Assembly (NCBI RefSeq): GCF_000185965.1
Contig: NC_014924.1
Coordinates: forward strand, 2,356,001-2,420,000
Origin: Pseudoxanthomonas suwonensis 11-1
GTDB taxonomy: Bacteria; Pseudomonadota; Gammaproteobacteria; Xanthomonadales; Xanthomonadaceae
Reading direction: 5' to 3'
Length of the DNA stretch: 64,000 nucleotides
Shown: positions 48,511-55,873 of the stretch, one piece after another
Layout: the number at the start of each line of letters is the position of its first letter
Position numbering within the stretch: position 1 is the first letter of the stretch
The notes under the pieces: generated by a model
Told to the model about the DNA's origin: nothing
The model's database searches: none
What the model saw: the letters and a program-made list of their open reading frames with translations, nothing else
Translations under genes and position numbers: made by a program

Positions 48511-49445
48511 ACCGCGACGCCCGCCGCCCGCCTCCACGCGAACTGCCCCAGGAGCAGAGCGAAGCCCTGCGCCGCGCCGAGCGCCTGTGCTGGTGGACTC
48601 TCGTCGTCATGGGCCTGGTCGCGACGATGATGTACTTCGTGATGGGCGGCTCGCAGGCGATGAAGACCGCCCTGGTCGAGGACATCCTAAGCCTGGTGCC
48701 GCCGGCCGCGTTCCTGGTCGCCAGCCGCTTCCGCCGCAAGGGCGTGGACGAGGAATACACCACCGGCCGCGAGCGCGCGTTCGACATCAACTTCCTGATC
48801 TCGTCGGTGGCGCTGACCGGCGTCGGCCTGGCCCTGGTCTACGACGGCCTGCACACCCTGCTGACCGCCACCCGCCCGGTGGTGGGAACGATGGTGTTCG
48901 GTGGCAAGGTGGTGTGGCAAGGCTGGATCATGATGGCGGCGATGGTCATCTCGGTGGTGCCGCCGGTGATCCTGGGCCGCAAGAAGATGAAGCTGGCCGA
49001 GCAGCTGAGCCTCAAACCGCTGCACACCGATGCCGACGTGGGCAAGGCCGACTGGATGACCGGCCTGGCAGGCATTGCCGGCGTGGCCGGGATCGGCATG
49101 GGCTGGTGGTGGGCCGACGCCGCCGCAGCGCTGTTCATCGCCGCCAGCGTGCTCCACGACGGCAGCAGCAACCTCCGCGCGGCAGTGCGCGACCTCCACG
49201 ACGCCCGCCCGCAGAAGCTGGACCGCAGCGATCCCGACCCCTTGCCCGACGAGCTGTGCCGCCGGATCTCGGCCCTGCCCTGGGTCGAAGGCTGCGCCGT
49301 GCGCCTGCACGAGGAAGGCTTCCACCTCTCCGGCATCGTGCTGCTGGACAACGCCAGCCTCAGTGCCGCACAGGCCGAAGAGATCAGGCAGCTCGCACGG
49401 TCGATGAACTGGCGGGTCGACGCAGTCGACGTGACCCTGCGCTAG
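48507..49445 (+). CDS. Cation diffusion facilitator (CDF)-family transporter
   Basis: 312 residues. About six membrane helices between residues 28 and 215, with AMKTALVEDILSLVPPAAFL in TM2, DINFLISSVALTGVGLALVY, and TDADVGKADWMTGLAGIAGV carrying the second Asp pair of the CDF transport site. The C-terminal cytoplasmic domain (about 245-312) is the ferredoxin-like dimer domain. Metal specificity is unknown; residues usually HxxxD in the first site are altered. The region coding residues about 246-312 is repeated twice downstream. Confidence 0.88.
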   Translation: MNRDARRPPPRELPQEQSEALRRAERLCWWTLVVMGLVATMMYFVMGGSQAMKTALVEDILSLVPPAAFLVASRFRRKGVDEEYTTGRERAFDINFLISSVALTGVGLALVYDGLHTLLTATRPVVGTMVFGGKVVWQGWIMMAAMVISVVPPVILGRKKMKLAEQLSLKPLHTDADVGKADWMTGLAGIAGVAGIGMGWWWADAAAALFIAASVLHDGSSNLRAAVRDLHDARPQKLDRSDPDPLPDELCRRISALPWVEGCAVRLHEEGFHLSGIVLLDNASLSAAQAEEIRQLARSMNWRVDAVDVTLR

Positions 49446-49461
49446 AACCGGCCCACCGCCG

Positions 49462-49673
49462 AAAACCGGGGTCAGAGTGCAATTTCGTAGCGATGCTTCA
49501 TACGCCCCCGGACTGGCAACTCCACCGCCAGCCCGAAAAGGCCCAGCGTGACCGGCCCACCGCCGAAAACCGGGGTCAGAGTGCAATTTCGTAGCGAGGC
49601 TTGATATGCCGCCTGGCTGGCCGCCAGCCAACCCGAAAGGCCCCGCCTGAAATTGCACTCTGACCCCGGTTTT
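49462..49673. repeat. Tandem inverted-repeat elements, units 8 and 9
   Basis: Direct arms at 49462-49485 and 49566-49589, then the closing inverted arm at 49650-49673. The segment ACCGGCCCACCGCCGAAAAC precedes both direct arms, so a 104-bp tandem duplication is visible. Confidence 0.9.
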
Positions 49674-49674
49674 C

Positions 49675-49877
49675 TGCCCGACGAGCTGTGCCGCCGGATC
49701 TCGGCCCTGCCCTGGGTCAAACGCTGCGCCGTGCGCCTGCACGAGGAAGGCTTCCACCTCTCCGGCATCGTGCTGCTGGACAACGCCAGCCTCGGCGCCG
49801 AACAGGCCGAAGAGATCAGGCAGCTCGCACGGTCGATGAACTGGCGGGTCGACGCGGTCGACGTGACCCTGCGCTAG
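49675..49877 (+). pseudogene. Second copy of the CDF transporter 3' end
   Basis: About 203 bp nearly identical to 49243-49445, ending with the same TAG. It encodes LPDELCRRISALPWVKRCAV through VDAVDVTLR with only four changed residues. The upstream junction is exactly at the end of a repeat arm, whose TTGCACTCTGACCCCGGTTT could supply a TTG start (LHSDPGF...). It would be a free CDF C-terminal domain of 74 residues if translated. Confidence 0.85.
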
Positions 49878-49893
49878 AACCGGGCTAGGGCTG

Positions 49894-50005
49894 AAAACCG
49901 GGGTCAGAGTGCAATTTCGTAGCGAAGCTTCATACGCCTCCGGGCTGGCAACCCGACCGCCAGCCCGAAAGGCCCCGCCTGAGATTGCACTCTGACCCCG
50001 GTTTT
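49894..50005. repeat. Inverted-repeat element, unit 10
   Basis: Arms 49894-49917 and 49982-50005 (AGATTGCACT variant). The core closely matches that of units 8 and 9 (CGTAGCGAAGCTTCATACGC). Confidence 0.9.
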
Positions 50006-50006
50006 C

Positions 50007-50200
50007 TGCCCGACAAGCTGTGTCGCCGTATCTCCGCCCTGCCCTGGGTCGAAGGCTGCGCCGTCCGCTTGCACGAGGAAGGCTTCCACCTCTCCGGCAT
50101 CGTGCTGCTGGACAACGCCAGCCTCAGCGCTGCCCAGGCCCAGGAGATCCGCCAGCTCGCCCGCGACCTGCACTGGCGGCTGGACCAGGTGGACGTCTCG
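50007..50200 (+). pseudogene. Third, diverged copy of the CDF transporter 3' end
   Basis: About 194 bp homologous to 49243-49436, but with many third-position changes (for example CTGTGTCGCCGTATCTCC against CTGTGCCGCCGGATCTCG) while the protein stays almost the same. The end is different (DLHWRLDQVDVSPEPGSE) and runs into the next repeat instead of a stop. Mostly synonymous divergence means this copy evolved under selection as coding DNA before it was stranded here. Confidence 0.82.
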
Positions 50201-50203
50201 CCA

Positions 50204-50319
50204 GAACCGGGGTCAGAGTCAAACGGGCCAGGGTCAAACGGGGTCAGAGTCACTTTTCCCCAGCGCGGGCGGGCAGTCCGGCGGGAGAGCCGGGAAAAGT
50301 GACTCTGACCCCGGTTTTT
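50204..50319. repeat. Variant inverted-repeat element (GGGGTCAGAGTCACTTTT type)
   Basis: An initial arm GAACCGGGGTCAGAGTCAAA (50204-50224), then a complete unit with arms 50236-50257 and 50295-50319 ending TCACTTTT/AAAAGTGA instead of TGCAATTT. This arm subtype is widespread in gammaproteobacteria. Confidence 0.88.
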
Positions 50320-50326
50320 GCCCACC

Positions 50327-50884
50327 TCACCACATCAGATCGTCCGGCACCTTGAACTGGGCGTAGTACGCTGCGTCCTCGTCGTCCGGGTCGATGGCCT
50401 CGGTCGAGGCCTGGCCGTGGTCGACCACGATCATGGACTCGTCGCGCTGGCGCACCTGGTCGGCCGCCACCCGCGGCAGCAGCTCGTAGCCTTCGCCCGC
50501 CGCGACGATCACCAGCGCGCCGGAGGCCAGCTTGCGGCGCTGGTCCTCGTCCACCAGCAGGGTCCGGATCACCCCGCCGGCGGTGAAGCGGTACTCCAGC
50601 TCGCCACTGCGCGGCAGCTTGCGGTCGCGCACGATCTGCCTGGCCTGGGCCTGCAGCTCGCGACGCTGCGCCTGCGCCTTGCGCTCGGCTTCCAGCGCCC
50701 GGTCGCGCTCGGCCTTCTCGGCCCGCGCACGCTGCGCCTCCAGCTCGATCTCGCTGGGGCCGGCCCCGCCGCCCTTGGCATTGCGCGCCTTGGCCTGCTC
50801 GCGCGCCACCTGCGCCACCTTGGACTTCTTGACCAGCCCGGCCTTGAGCAGCTGTTCCTGGAGGGGGTTGATGGCCTTGGCCAT
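50327..50884 (-). CDS. DUF2058 family protein (YaiL-like)
   Basis: 185 residues from the ATG at 50884. The N-terminus MAKAINPLQEQLLKAGLVKK and KVAQVAREQAKARNAKGG are typical of DUF2058. A long charged coiled coil (about 45-95) precedes a small beta domain (ELEYRFTAGGVIRTLLVDED, YELLPRVAADQVRQRDESMI). Proteins of this family are cytosolic and poorly understood, with possible nucleoprotein or ribosome association. It ends 8 bp from a repeat element. Confidence 0.9.
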   Translation of the reverse strand: MAKAINPLQEQLLKAGLVKKSKVAQVAREQAKARNAKGGGAGPSEIELEAQRARAEKAERDRALEAERKAQAQRRELQAQARQIVRDRKLPRSGELEYRFTAGGVIRTLLVDEDQRRKLASGALVIVAAGEGYELLPRVAADQVRQRDESMIVVDHGQASTEAIDPDDEDAAYYAQFKVPDDLMW

Positions 50885-51059
50885 GGGTGCACCATCGAAA
50901 GGGTCGGACAGGCGCCCATGATAGTTGGCCGGGCCGCAATGCACAGGCGCAGGCAAGCCAGGGCCGTCGCGCCTTCATGGCCAGTCCATCCGGGTGGCTG
51001 CACACGAATAGAGAAGGCCGCCCGGAGGCGGCCTTCTGCATGGCGGAGCGTGCGCCGGC

Positions 51060-51548
51060 CTACTGGGCCGCCTCCGGCTCGGCGTCCTCGGTGGCGACGG
51101 CGCCGCGCCGGCGGCGGGCGAAGCGGGCCGACAGGGCCTGGCGCAGGTGGTCTAGGCCTTCGCCCTTGCCGGAGACCTTCAGCACCGCGTAGCCCTCGAG
51201 GGAGGCGGTCATCAGGTCGCTGCCCAGGGCCATCTCGGTGTCGGACAGGCGCTCGAGCAGGCGGGCCAGTCGCTGGCGCAGGGGGCGGATCAGGTCGAAG
51301 TTGGCCAGATCGCGTTGGTAGCCGGCCAAGTCGAAGTTGCGCGGCAGGATCTCGTGGTTCTGGGCGAAGGCCGCCAACGCTTGGCGGCAGAACGCTTCGG
51401 ACTTGTCGCCCATCTTGGGCAGGCTGCGGCGCAGCTCGGGCTCCAGGCCGCGCAGCAGGACCAGATGGGTCTCCAGGCGGTCCAGGGCCTCGCCGATCTC
51501 GGCCAGGGCTTCGTCGGACAGCTCGATGTCGATCAGGTTCTGGGTCAT
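51060..51548 (-). CDS. Hypothetical helical protein
   Basis: 162 residues from the ATG at 51548. All-helical composition (ALAEIGEALDRLETHLVLLR, FCRQALAAFAQNHEILPRNF, LRQRLARLLERLSDTEMALG), with YAVLKVSGKGEGLDHLRQAL near the end. It resembles four-helix-bundle proteins of unknown function in Gammaproteobacteria. No signal or membrane segment. A GGAACC-type purine stretch precedes the ATG. Confidence 0.72.
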   Translation of the reverse strand: MTQNLIDIELSDEALAEIGEALDRLETHLVLLRGLEPELRRSLPKMGDKSEAFCRQALAAFAQNHEILPRNFDLAGYQRDLANFDLIRPLRQRLARLLERLSDTEMALGSDLMTASLEGYAVLKVSGKGEGLDHLRQALSARFARRRRGAVATEDAEPEAAQ

Positions 51549-51979
51549 GGTCGGGTTCCTTGTCAGTGACACCGGCCACTCCGGCCGGCAGGCAGACGCT
51601 GGCGCCGGTCCGGCCCGGTCCGCCATCGGCGGAGTGCCGAATCTTGTGTCGGAAGTCCTCCGGGGCCCTGTCGGAAAGCCCCGACACGTGCACGCAAGCC
51701 TTTCTTACATGCCAGTCGGACTGCACGGTCGGAACAGACCCATCTCCCTGTCAGAAAACTCCCCACTGGCGTGTAGGGCTCACGCAAATGCCTGATCCGG
51801 AAGGCAGCCGCATCGAGCCCGGCCGCGCCGCGCTCCCAGCTGTCGCCCTATCAGAAAAGCCTGACCTCCTGACGGTCCCACCCGACACCCCAACCCGGCG
51901 AGCCTAGCCAGCCGGCAGGCGATCCATCCGCCCGGGCCCGGCCGCCCACAAGCTGGCCAAGCGCCGCTCCTCCCCGCCC
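51549..51979. other. Intergenic stretch before the 21-bp array
   Basis: About 430 bp without a credible gene. Several degenerate copies of a TGTCGGAA(A)G/TCAGAAAA motif followed by CCC recur (about 51649, 51668, 51735 and 51847), suggesting a decayed repeat. Open frames here have abnormal composition. Confidence 0.45.
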
Positions 51980-52297
51980 CCCAAAGCTCCGAGGCTTGCG
52001 CGCAAATAGGAAAGCTTCGCGTGCAAAGCTCCGAGCTCCGTGCTTTGAGCTCCGAGCCTTGCGCGCAAAGCTCCGGGCTTTGCGTGCAAAGAAAAAAGCT
52101 TCGTGCGCAAAGCCCTGATCCTTGCGCGCAAAGCAAAAAGCCTTGCATCTGCAAAGCTCCGGGCTCCATCCGCAAAGCTCGGAGCTTTGCGCGCAAAGAA
52201 AAGAGCTCCAACCGCAAAGTCTCGAGCTCGGAACGCCGAGCCCAGCAACTCCGAGCGCAAAGCAAAAAGCTCCGAGCGCAAAGCTCAGAGCTTTGAA
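51980..52297. repeat. Array of about fifteen 21-bp degenerate repeats
   Basis: The motif (C/T)GCAAAG begins at 52001 (as CGCAAAT), 52022, 52064, 52085, 52106, 52127, 52150, 52171, 52192, 52213, 52256 and 52277, with degenerate units at 51980, 52043 and about 52235. Spacing is 21 bp apart from one unit of 23 and one double unit of 43. The unit approximates CGCAAAGCTCCGAGC plus TTTGCG and is nearly palindromic. 21 bp equals two helical turns, so the AAA runs are phased. The array lies at the left border of the defence island. Confidence 0.88.
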
Positions 52298-52498
52298 GCA
52301 CCTTGCCGGGGCGGAATCCGCCCGACAAGCAGCCCCCCCCCTCCAATGGGCGTGAGACATGCCCGCCATGGGAGACAAAGGGCCCGACTCCTGAAAGGGA
52401 CGTCCGCCCCCCAGGGGACTAGAATTGACTCACCGAAACGGCCTGCCATGGACTGGGTGATTCGGCCGGTACCCGTATGCCCCGCGCCCGAGAGCCCA

Positions 52499-52921
52499 GT
52501 GACAGACACGCTCAGTCCAGAAGCAAGAAGTGAACGGATGTCCCGCATCCGCGGCAAGGACACCAAGCCAGAGCTATTGGTCCGGACCTACCTACATGGT
52601 GCGGGGCTCCGGTACCGCCTCCACGCCAAGGACCTCCCTGGACGGCCGGACCTCGTTCTGCCAAAGTACGGAACGGTGGTCTTCGTCGAGGGGTGCTTCT
52701 GGCACGGCCATCGATGCCAGAAGGGACGTATCCCGGGAACCAATAGCGGCTTCTGGTCCACGAAGATCATGACCAACCAAGCACGGGACAGGCGCAACCA
52801 CCGCGCGCTGCGACAGGCTGGCTGGCGGGTCTACAGGGTGTGGGAGTGCGAACTGGCCAAACCAGCCAGGCGGGAAAAGGTGCTTTCCCGCCTGGTCGAC
52901 CGGATTCGTCTCGACAGATGA
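52499..52921 (+). CDS. vsr: Very short patch repair endonuclease Vsr
   Basis: 140 residues from the GTG at 52499, chosen because the product then starts VTDTLSPEARSERMSRIRGK, the usual Vsr start; an in-frame ATG at 52448 would add 17 residues. DTKPELLVR, the zinc and active-site segment FVEGCFWHGHRCQ, and WRVYRVWECEL match the family. Vsr nicks the T of T:G mismatches arising by deamination of 5-methylcytosine at the cognate methyltransferase site. It overlaps the methyltransferase gene by four bases (ATGA). Confidence 0.94.
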   Translation: MTDTLSPEARSERMSRIRGKDTKPELLVRTYLHGAGLRYRLHAKDLPGRPDLVLPKYGTVVFVEGCFWHGHRCQKGRIPGTNSGFWSTKIMTNQARDRRNHRALRQAGWRVYRVWECELAKPARREKVLSRLVDRIRLDR

Positions 52922-54258
52922 GACTGAAACCCCCTACAAGGGCGACCTGTTGGGGGACTTACGAAAAATTGGAGTATTGCTTGGACAAGAAGAGCCTTAA
53001 GGTCGTTGACCTGTTCGCTGGCTGTGGTGGTCTCTCGCTCGGCCTCGAGCAGGCCGGGTTCGTACCGGTGTTCGTGAACGAGCTGAACGACGACGCGCGG
53101 GCGACGTATATCCAGAACCGCGTCGAACGGCACGAGTGGCTCGCCGAGCCTGGATTCCATGCCTCCGACGTCAAGGGAATGGTCCTTGACAAGAAGTACC
53201 TCCCGGCCTTGGAAAAACGGCTCAAGGACACCTTCGCCATCGAACATGGCGAACTCGACCTCTTGGTCGGCGGCCCGCCCTGCCAGGGCTTCTCCGGCAT
53301 TGGCCATCGCCGCTCTTACTCCGTGGACAAGGAGCAACTACCCTCGAACCACCTCTACCAAGACATGGCAGCCATCATCCACCGGCTCCGTCCGCGCGCA
53401 TTCCTCTTCGAAAATGTACGCGGCCTGCTGAACAGCCGCTGGACATCTAGTGGCACCAAGGGCGAGATCTGGCGCGACGTGTTCGACACCTACCGTGCGA
53501 TACCCGGTTACACCGTCTCCGCCCAGCTGGTGTTCGCCAAGGACTACGGGGTTCCACAGAATCGTCCCCGCGTACTGCTCGTTGGCGTCCGCAATGACGT
53601 CGGTAGCGGACTGAAGAGGGAGGGCAAGGACGAGGACGCGATCGCTCGCGGCTACCTACCCGCGCCGGCGCCTGGCTCTGCACCCGACTTGGTTGACCTT
53701 CTCGGCGACCTCATCGATCCGGACTATGTGAATGGCGGGAAAACCTTGGCGTACCCACATTCCGCAAAGACTGCCATCCAAAAACAGCTACGCACGCCCG
53801 CCTTGGGTGGGGCGCCGCTGAAGAAGGGGGCGCCAGTGACGGAGCACGAGTACAGCAAGCACAATCCGACCATCGTGGCCAAGTTCAAGGCGATGCACGA
53901 GACTGGCGGCATCGTCCCCGAGCAGTTCAAGACGAAGAAGTTCGCCCAACGCCTGCTCCCGGCCCGGTGGGGCTCTTCGGGCCCGACGATCACCGCTACT
54001 TCGCTAGCGGACGACTACGTCCATTTCGCTCAGCCACGGACCCTCACCGTCCGGGAGTGGGCCCGCCTGCAGATGTTCCCGGATTGGTACCAATTCGCCG
54101 GCAAGCGTACGACTGGCGGTATCCGCCGCGCCGGCAATCCACGCGAGGGCATCTTTGATCGCGAGGTACCTAAGTACACACAGATTGGTAATGCCGTGCC
54201 GGTTGGCTTAGCGAGAGCCGTGGGCAATCATCTCGCTCGGATGCTCGAAAAGATGTAG
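52918..54258 (+). CDS. DNA (cytosine-5-)-methyltransferase (Dcm/DrmMII-like)
   Basis: 446 residues from the ATG overlapping the vsr stop; TTG 52981, with GGAG upstream, is an alternative start giving a shorter leader. Motif I is VVDLFAGCGGLSLGLEQAG, motif IV VGGPPCQGFSGIG with catalytic C122, motif VI FLFENVRGLL, motif VIII QNRPRVLLVG, motif IX REWARLQMFPDWY and motif X YTQIGNAVPVGLARAVG. The target-recognition part lies between about residues 270 and 370. The partner endonuclease family suggests a CCNGG-like site (CCWGG or CCSGG). Lower GC than the flanks. Confidence 0.95.
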   Translation: MRLKPPTRATCWGTYEKLEYCLDKKSLKVVDLFAGCGGLSLGLEQAGFVPVFVNELNDDARATYIQNRVERHEWLAEPGFHASDVKGMVLDKKYLPALEKRLKDTFAIEHGELDLLVGGPPCQGFSGIGHRRSYSVDKEQLPSNHLYQDMAAIIHRLRPRAFLFENVRGLLNSRWTSSGTKGEIWRDVFDTYRAIPGYTVSAQLVFAKDYGVPQNRPRVLLVGVRNDVGSGLKREGKDEDAIARGYLPAPAPGSAPDLVDLLGDLIDPDYVNGGKTLAYPHSAKTAIQKQLRTPALGGAPLKKGAPVTEHEYSKHNPTIVAKFKAMHETGGIVPEQFKTKKFAQRLLPARWGSSGPTITATSLADDYVHFAQPRTLTVREWARLQMFPDWYQFAGKRTTGGIRRAGNPREGIFDREVPKYTQIGNAVPVGLARAVGNHLARMLEKM

Positions 54259-54269
54259 GGGGGAGGAAC

Positions 54270-55472
54270 TTGCTCAAAGCAGCCGATGTACAGGTCGAAG
54301 ACGTCCTACGATTCTTCACCCGCCATGGCATTGAAACCGCACTCTTGGTCCCCACTGAGAATGCCATCAGGAAGTCCATCATGGACGCGACGTCGCCAGT
54401 GCGTGAGTTTCTAAGAAGCGCCGGAATCCATGATTTCAAGACTCAACCGCAGGGGAAAGAGCACAAGAAGTTAATCCCAACGACTGTTGTAACAGCCCAT
54501 GGCGTCTACACGACGCAGACGAGCATTTATCGCCCCACCACCAAGGACGGAGACCCGCGGATATGGGTCTACAGTCTCGGAAACTGGGCGAATGGGAATA
54601 ATGTTTTAGCGCTTGTTTCAAGGGGTGATGGCGGCTTGCTCGTAATCAATGCCTCTAGCCCCGGCTTGATCCCGGGGTTGTGGCGTGACACACGACAACC
54701 AGACGTAAACATTCTCCGAATACTTGACCCACTTTCTCAGAGGCCCAATCCTGCAGCTACGGAGCTGCTCGGGATGATTAAAGACATCTCCGGCCAGTGG
54801 CATCAAGGCCTCCCCGGCCTCAGGAGAGACCTTGAGGTGGGACGCCTCCTCGAAGAACTCCTCGGCCTACCCGCAAACTCGTCTAAATCCCCGGACTACA
54901 AAGGAATTGAAATAAAAGCAGGACGAATTCGATCCACAAACCGGCAGACGCTTTTTGCAAAGGTCCCGGACTGGTCGATTAGCCCAGTCAAATCATCGGC
55001 AGAATTAGTAGATATATTCGGCTATAGCCGTGGGGAAAAGTACCGGAGGCGATTGTGCTGCTCGGTTTCGGGCGCGAAACCTAATTCCCAGGGGCTCTAC
55101 TTGGAAGTAGTAGAGACGCCCCATAGACTCGCGGAAAGGAGTAACAAACTGGATTATCCAGACGTCGCCTATTGGCCGATGGATGCACTCAAAGAAACTC
55201 TCTTAGCGAAACATCCTGAAACATTCTGGGTGCGCGCGAATTGCATTAAGAATGGCGCGTCCGAACTTTTCAGGTATGAGAAGGTCTTGCACACGAAAAG
55301 ACCGATAGCATCAGCACTACCTACGCTCCTGGAAACGGGCGCGGTTACCGTAGACCACTTGATTACTCGCGACCACGCAGGCCGAGTGAGAGAACGAGGC
55401 CCTTTGTTCAGAATTGACAAGCGGAACTTTGACCTACTTTTCCCCCCAGGTGAAGAACACGACCTTAGGTAG
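54270..55472 (+). CDS. MvaI/BcnI-family type II restriction endonuclease
   Basis: 400 residues from TTG 54270 with a strong GGGGGGAGGAA site. The C-terminal half has SPDYKGIEIKAGRIRSTNRQ (about residues 207-226), i.e. the D...E-x-K nuclease core of the MvaI/BcnI family. RIDKRNFDLLFPP is near the end. The N-terminal 150 residues (TSIYRPTTKDGDPRIWVYSL, VLALVSRGDGGLLVINASS) are a separate domain also found in such enzymes. Family members cut CCWGG or CCSGG. It lies 11 bp after the methyltransferase. GC is markedly lower than the host average, a sign of transfer. Confidence 0.88.
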   Translation: MLKAADVQVEDVLRFFTRHGIETALLVPTENAIRKSIMDATSPVREFLRSAGIHDFKTQPQGKEHKKLIPTTVVTAHGVYTTQTSIYRPTTKDGDPRIWVYSLGNWANGNNVLALVSRGDGGLLVINASSPGLIPGLWRDTRQPDVNILRILDPLSQRPNPAATELLGMIKDISGQWHQGLPGLRRDLEVGRLLEELLGLPANSSKSPDYKGIEIKAGRIRSTNRQTLFAKVPDWSISPVKSSAELVDIFGYSRGEKYRRRLCCSVSGAKPNSQGLYLEVVETPHRLAERSNKLDYPDVAYWPMDALKETLLAKHPETFWVRANCIKNGASELFRYEKVLHTKRPIASALPTLLETGAVTVDHLITRDHAGRVRERGPLFRIDKRNFDLLFPPGEEHDLR

Positions 55473-55873
55473 AAACTTTCAGACTCGCCCACACTGCCCA
55501 CTAAAGAATATCGGCCCCGGACTTCATGGGACACGGCCTTTGTTCCACACCCCGGATGGCGACTGACTAAGCCCTAATCTATGGCCGCCTTATAACCTCA
55601 GGCACACAGTGATAGATTGGCGCGAAGCACGGCCATCGCTGAGTTTGAGGTGCGGGTCGCCGTGTCCCGGGGGACGGCGTTGCTTCCCGGCACCCCTGAC
55701 TAAATAAGTCGATGGTGTTGACCCGATCTGCAGCGCAGGCGACCCGAGATCAGGATGCACATCTCTGGCGGCCGTTTGAATCGGGAGATTCCGCCATTGA
55801 ACGTAGGTTTATTCCGACATCGGAGCTCAGCCAGTGAGCCCAGGGCAGCAAGCCTTAGGTGACTTCGCACCTG
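55473..55873. other. 400-bp interval between convergent defence operons
   Basis: No open frame is convincing. Short inverted segments occur (GGTGACTTCGCACC near 55858), and GGGGCCGCC at the right end could be part of the downstream terminator. It must carry terminators for both operons. A small RNA is not excluded. Confidence 0.45.

Noticed and set aside
41141-50319. CRISPR array
   Set aside because: The repeats alternate in orientation, spacing is irregular and the cores are mutually related; no cas genes occur.
51980-52297. Coding heptad-repeat protein on either strand
   Set aside because: All frames through the array are open because the unit is 21 bp; none has a ribosome site or a stable start, and unit indels shift the frame.
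52103-52498. N-terminal extension of Vsr into the 21-bp array
   Set aside because: Vsr homologues begin at the TDTLSPE position; the extension is repeat-derived.
53966-54239. Small frames inside the methyltransferase gene on both strands
   Set aside because: They overlap motif IX and X of the enzyme in other frames.
55473-55873. tRNA or integrase attachment site between the defence operons
   Set aside because: No T-arm (GGTTCGAATCC-like) sequence, cloverleaf arms or integrase gene were found.
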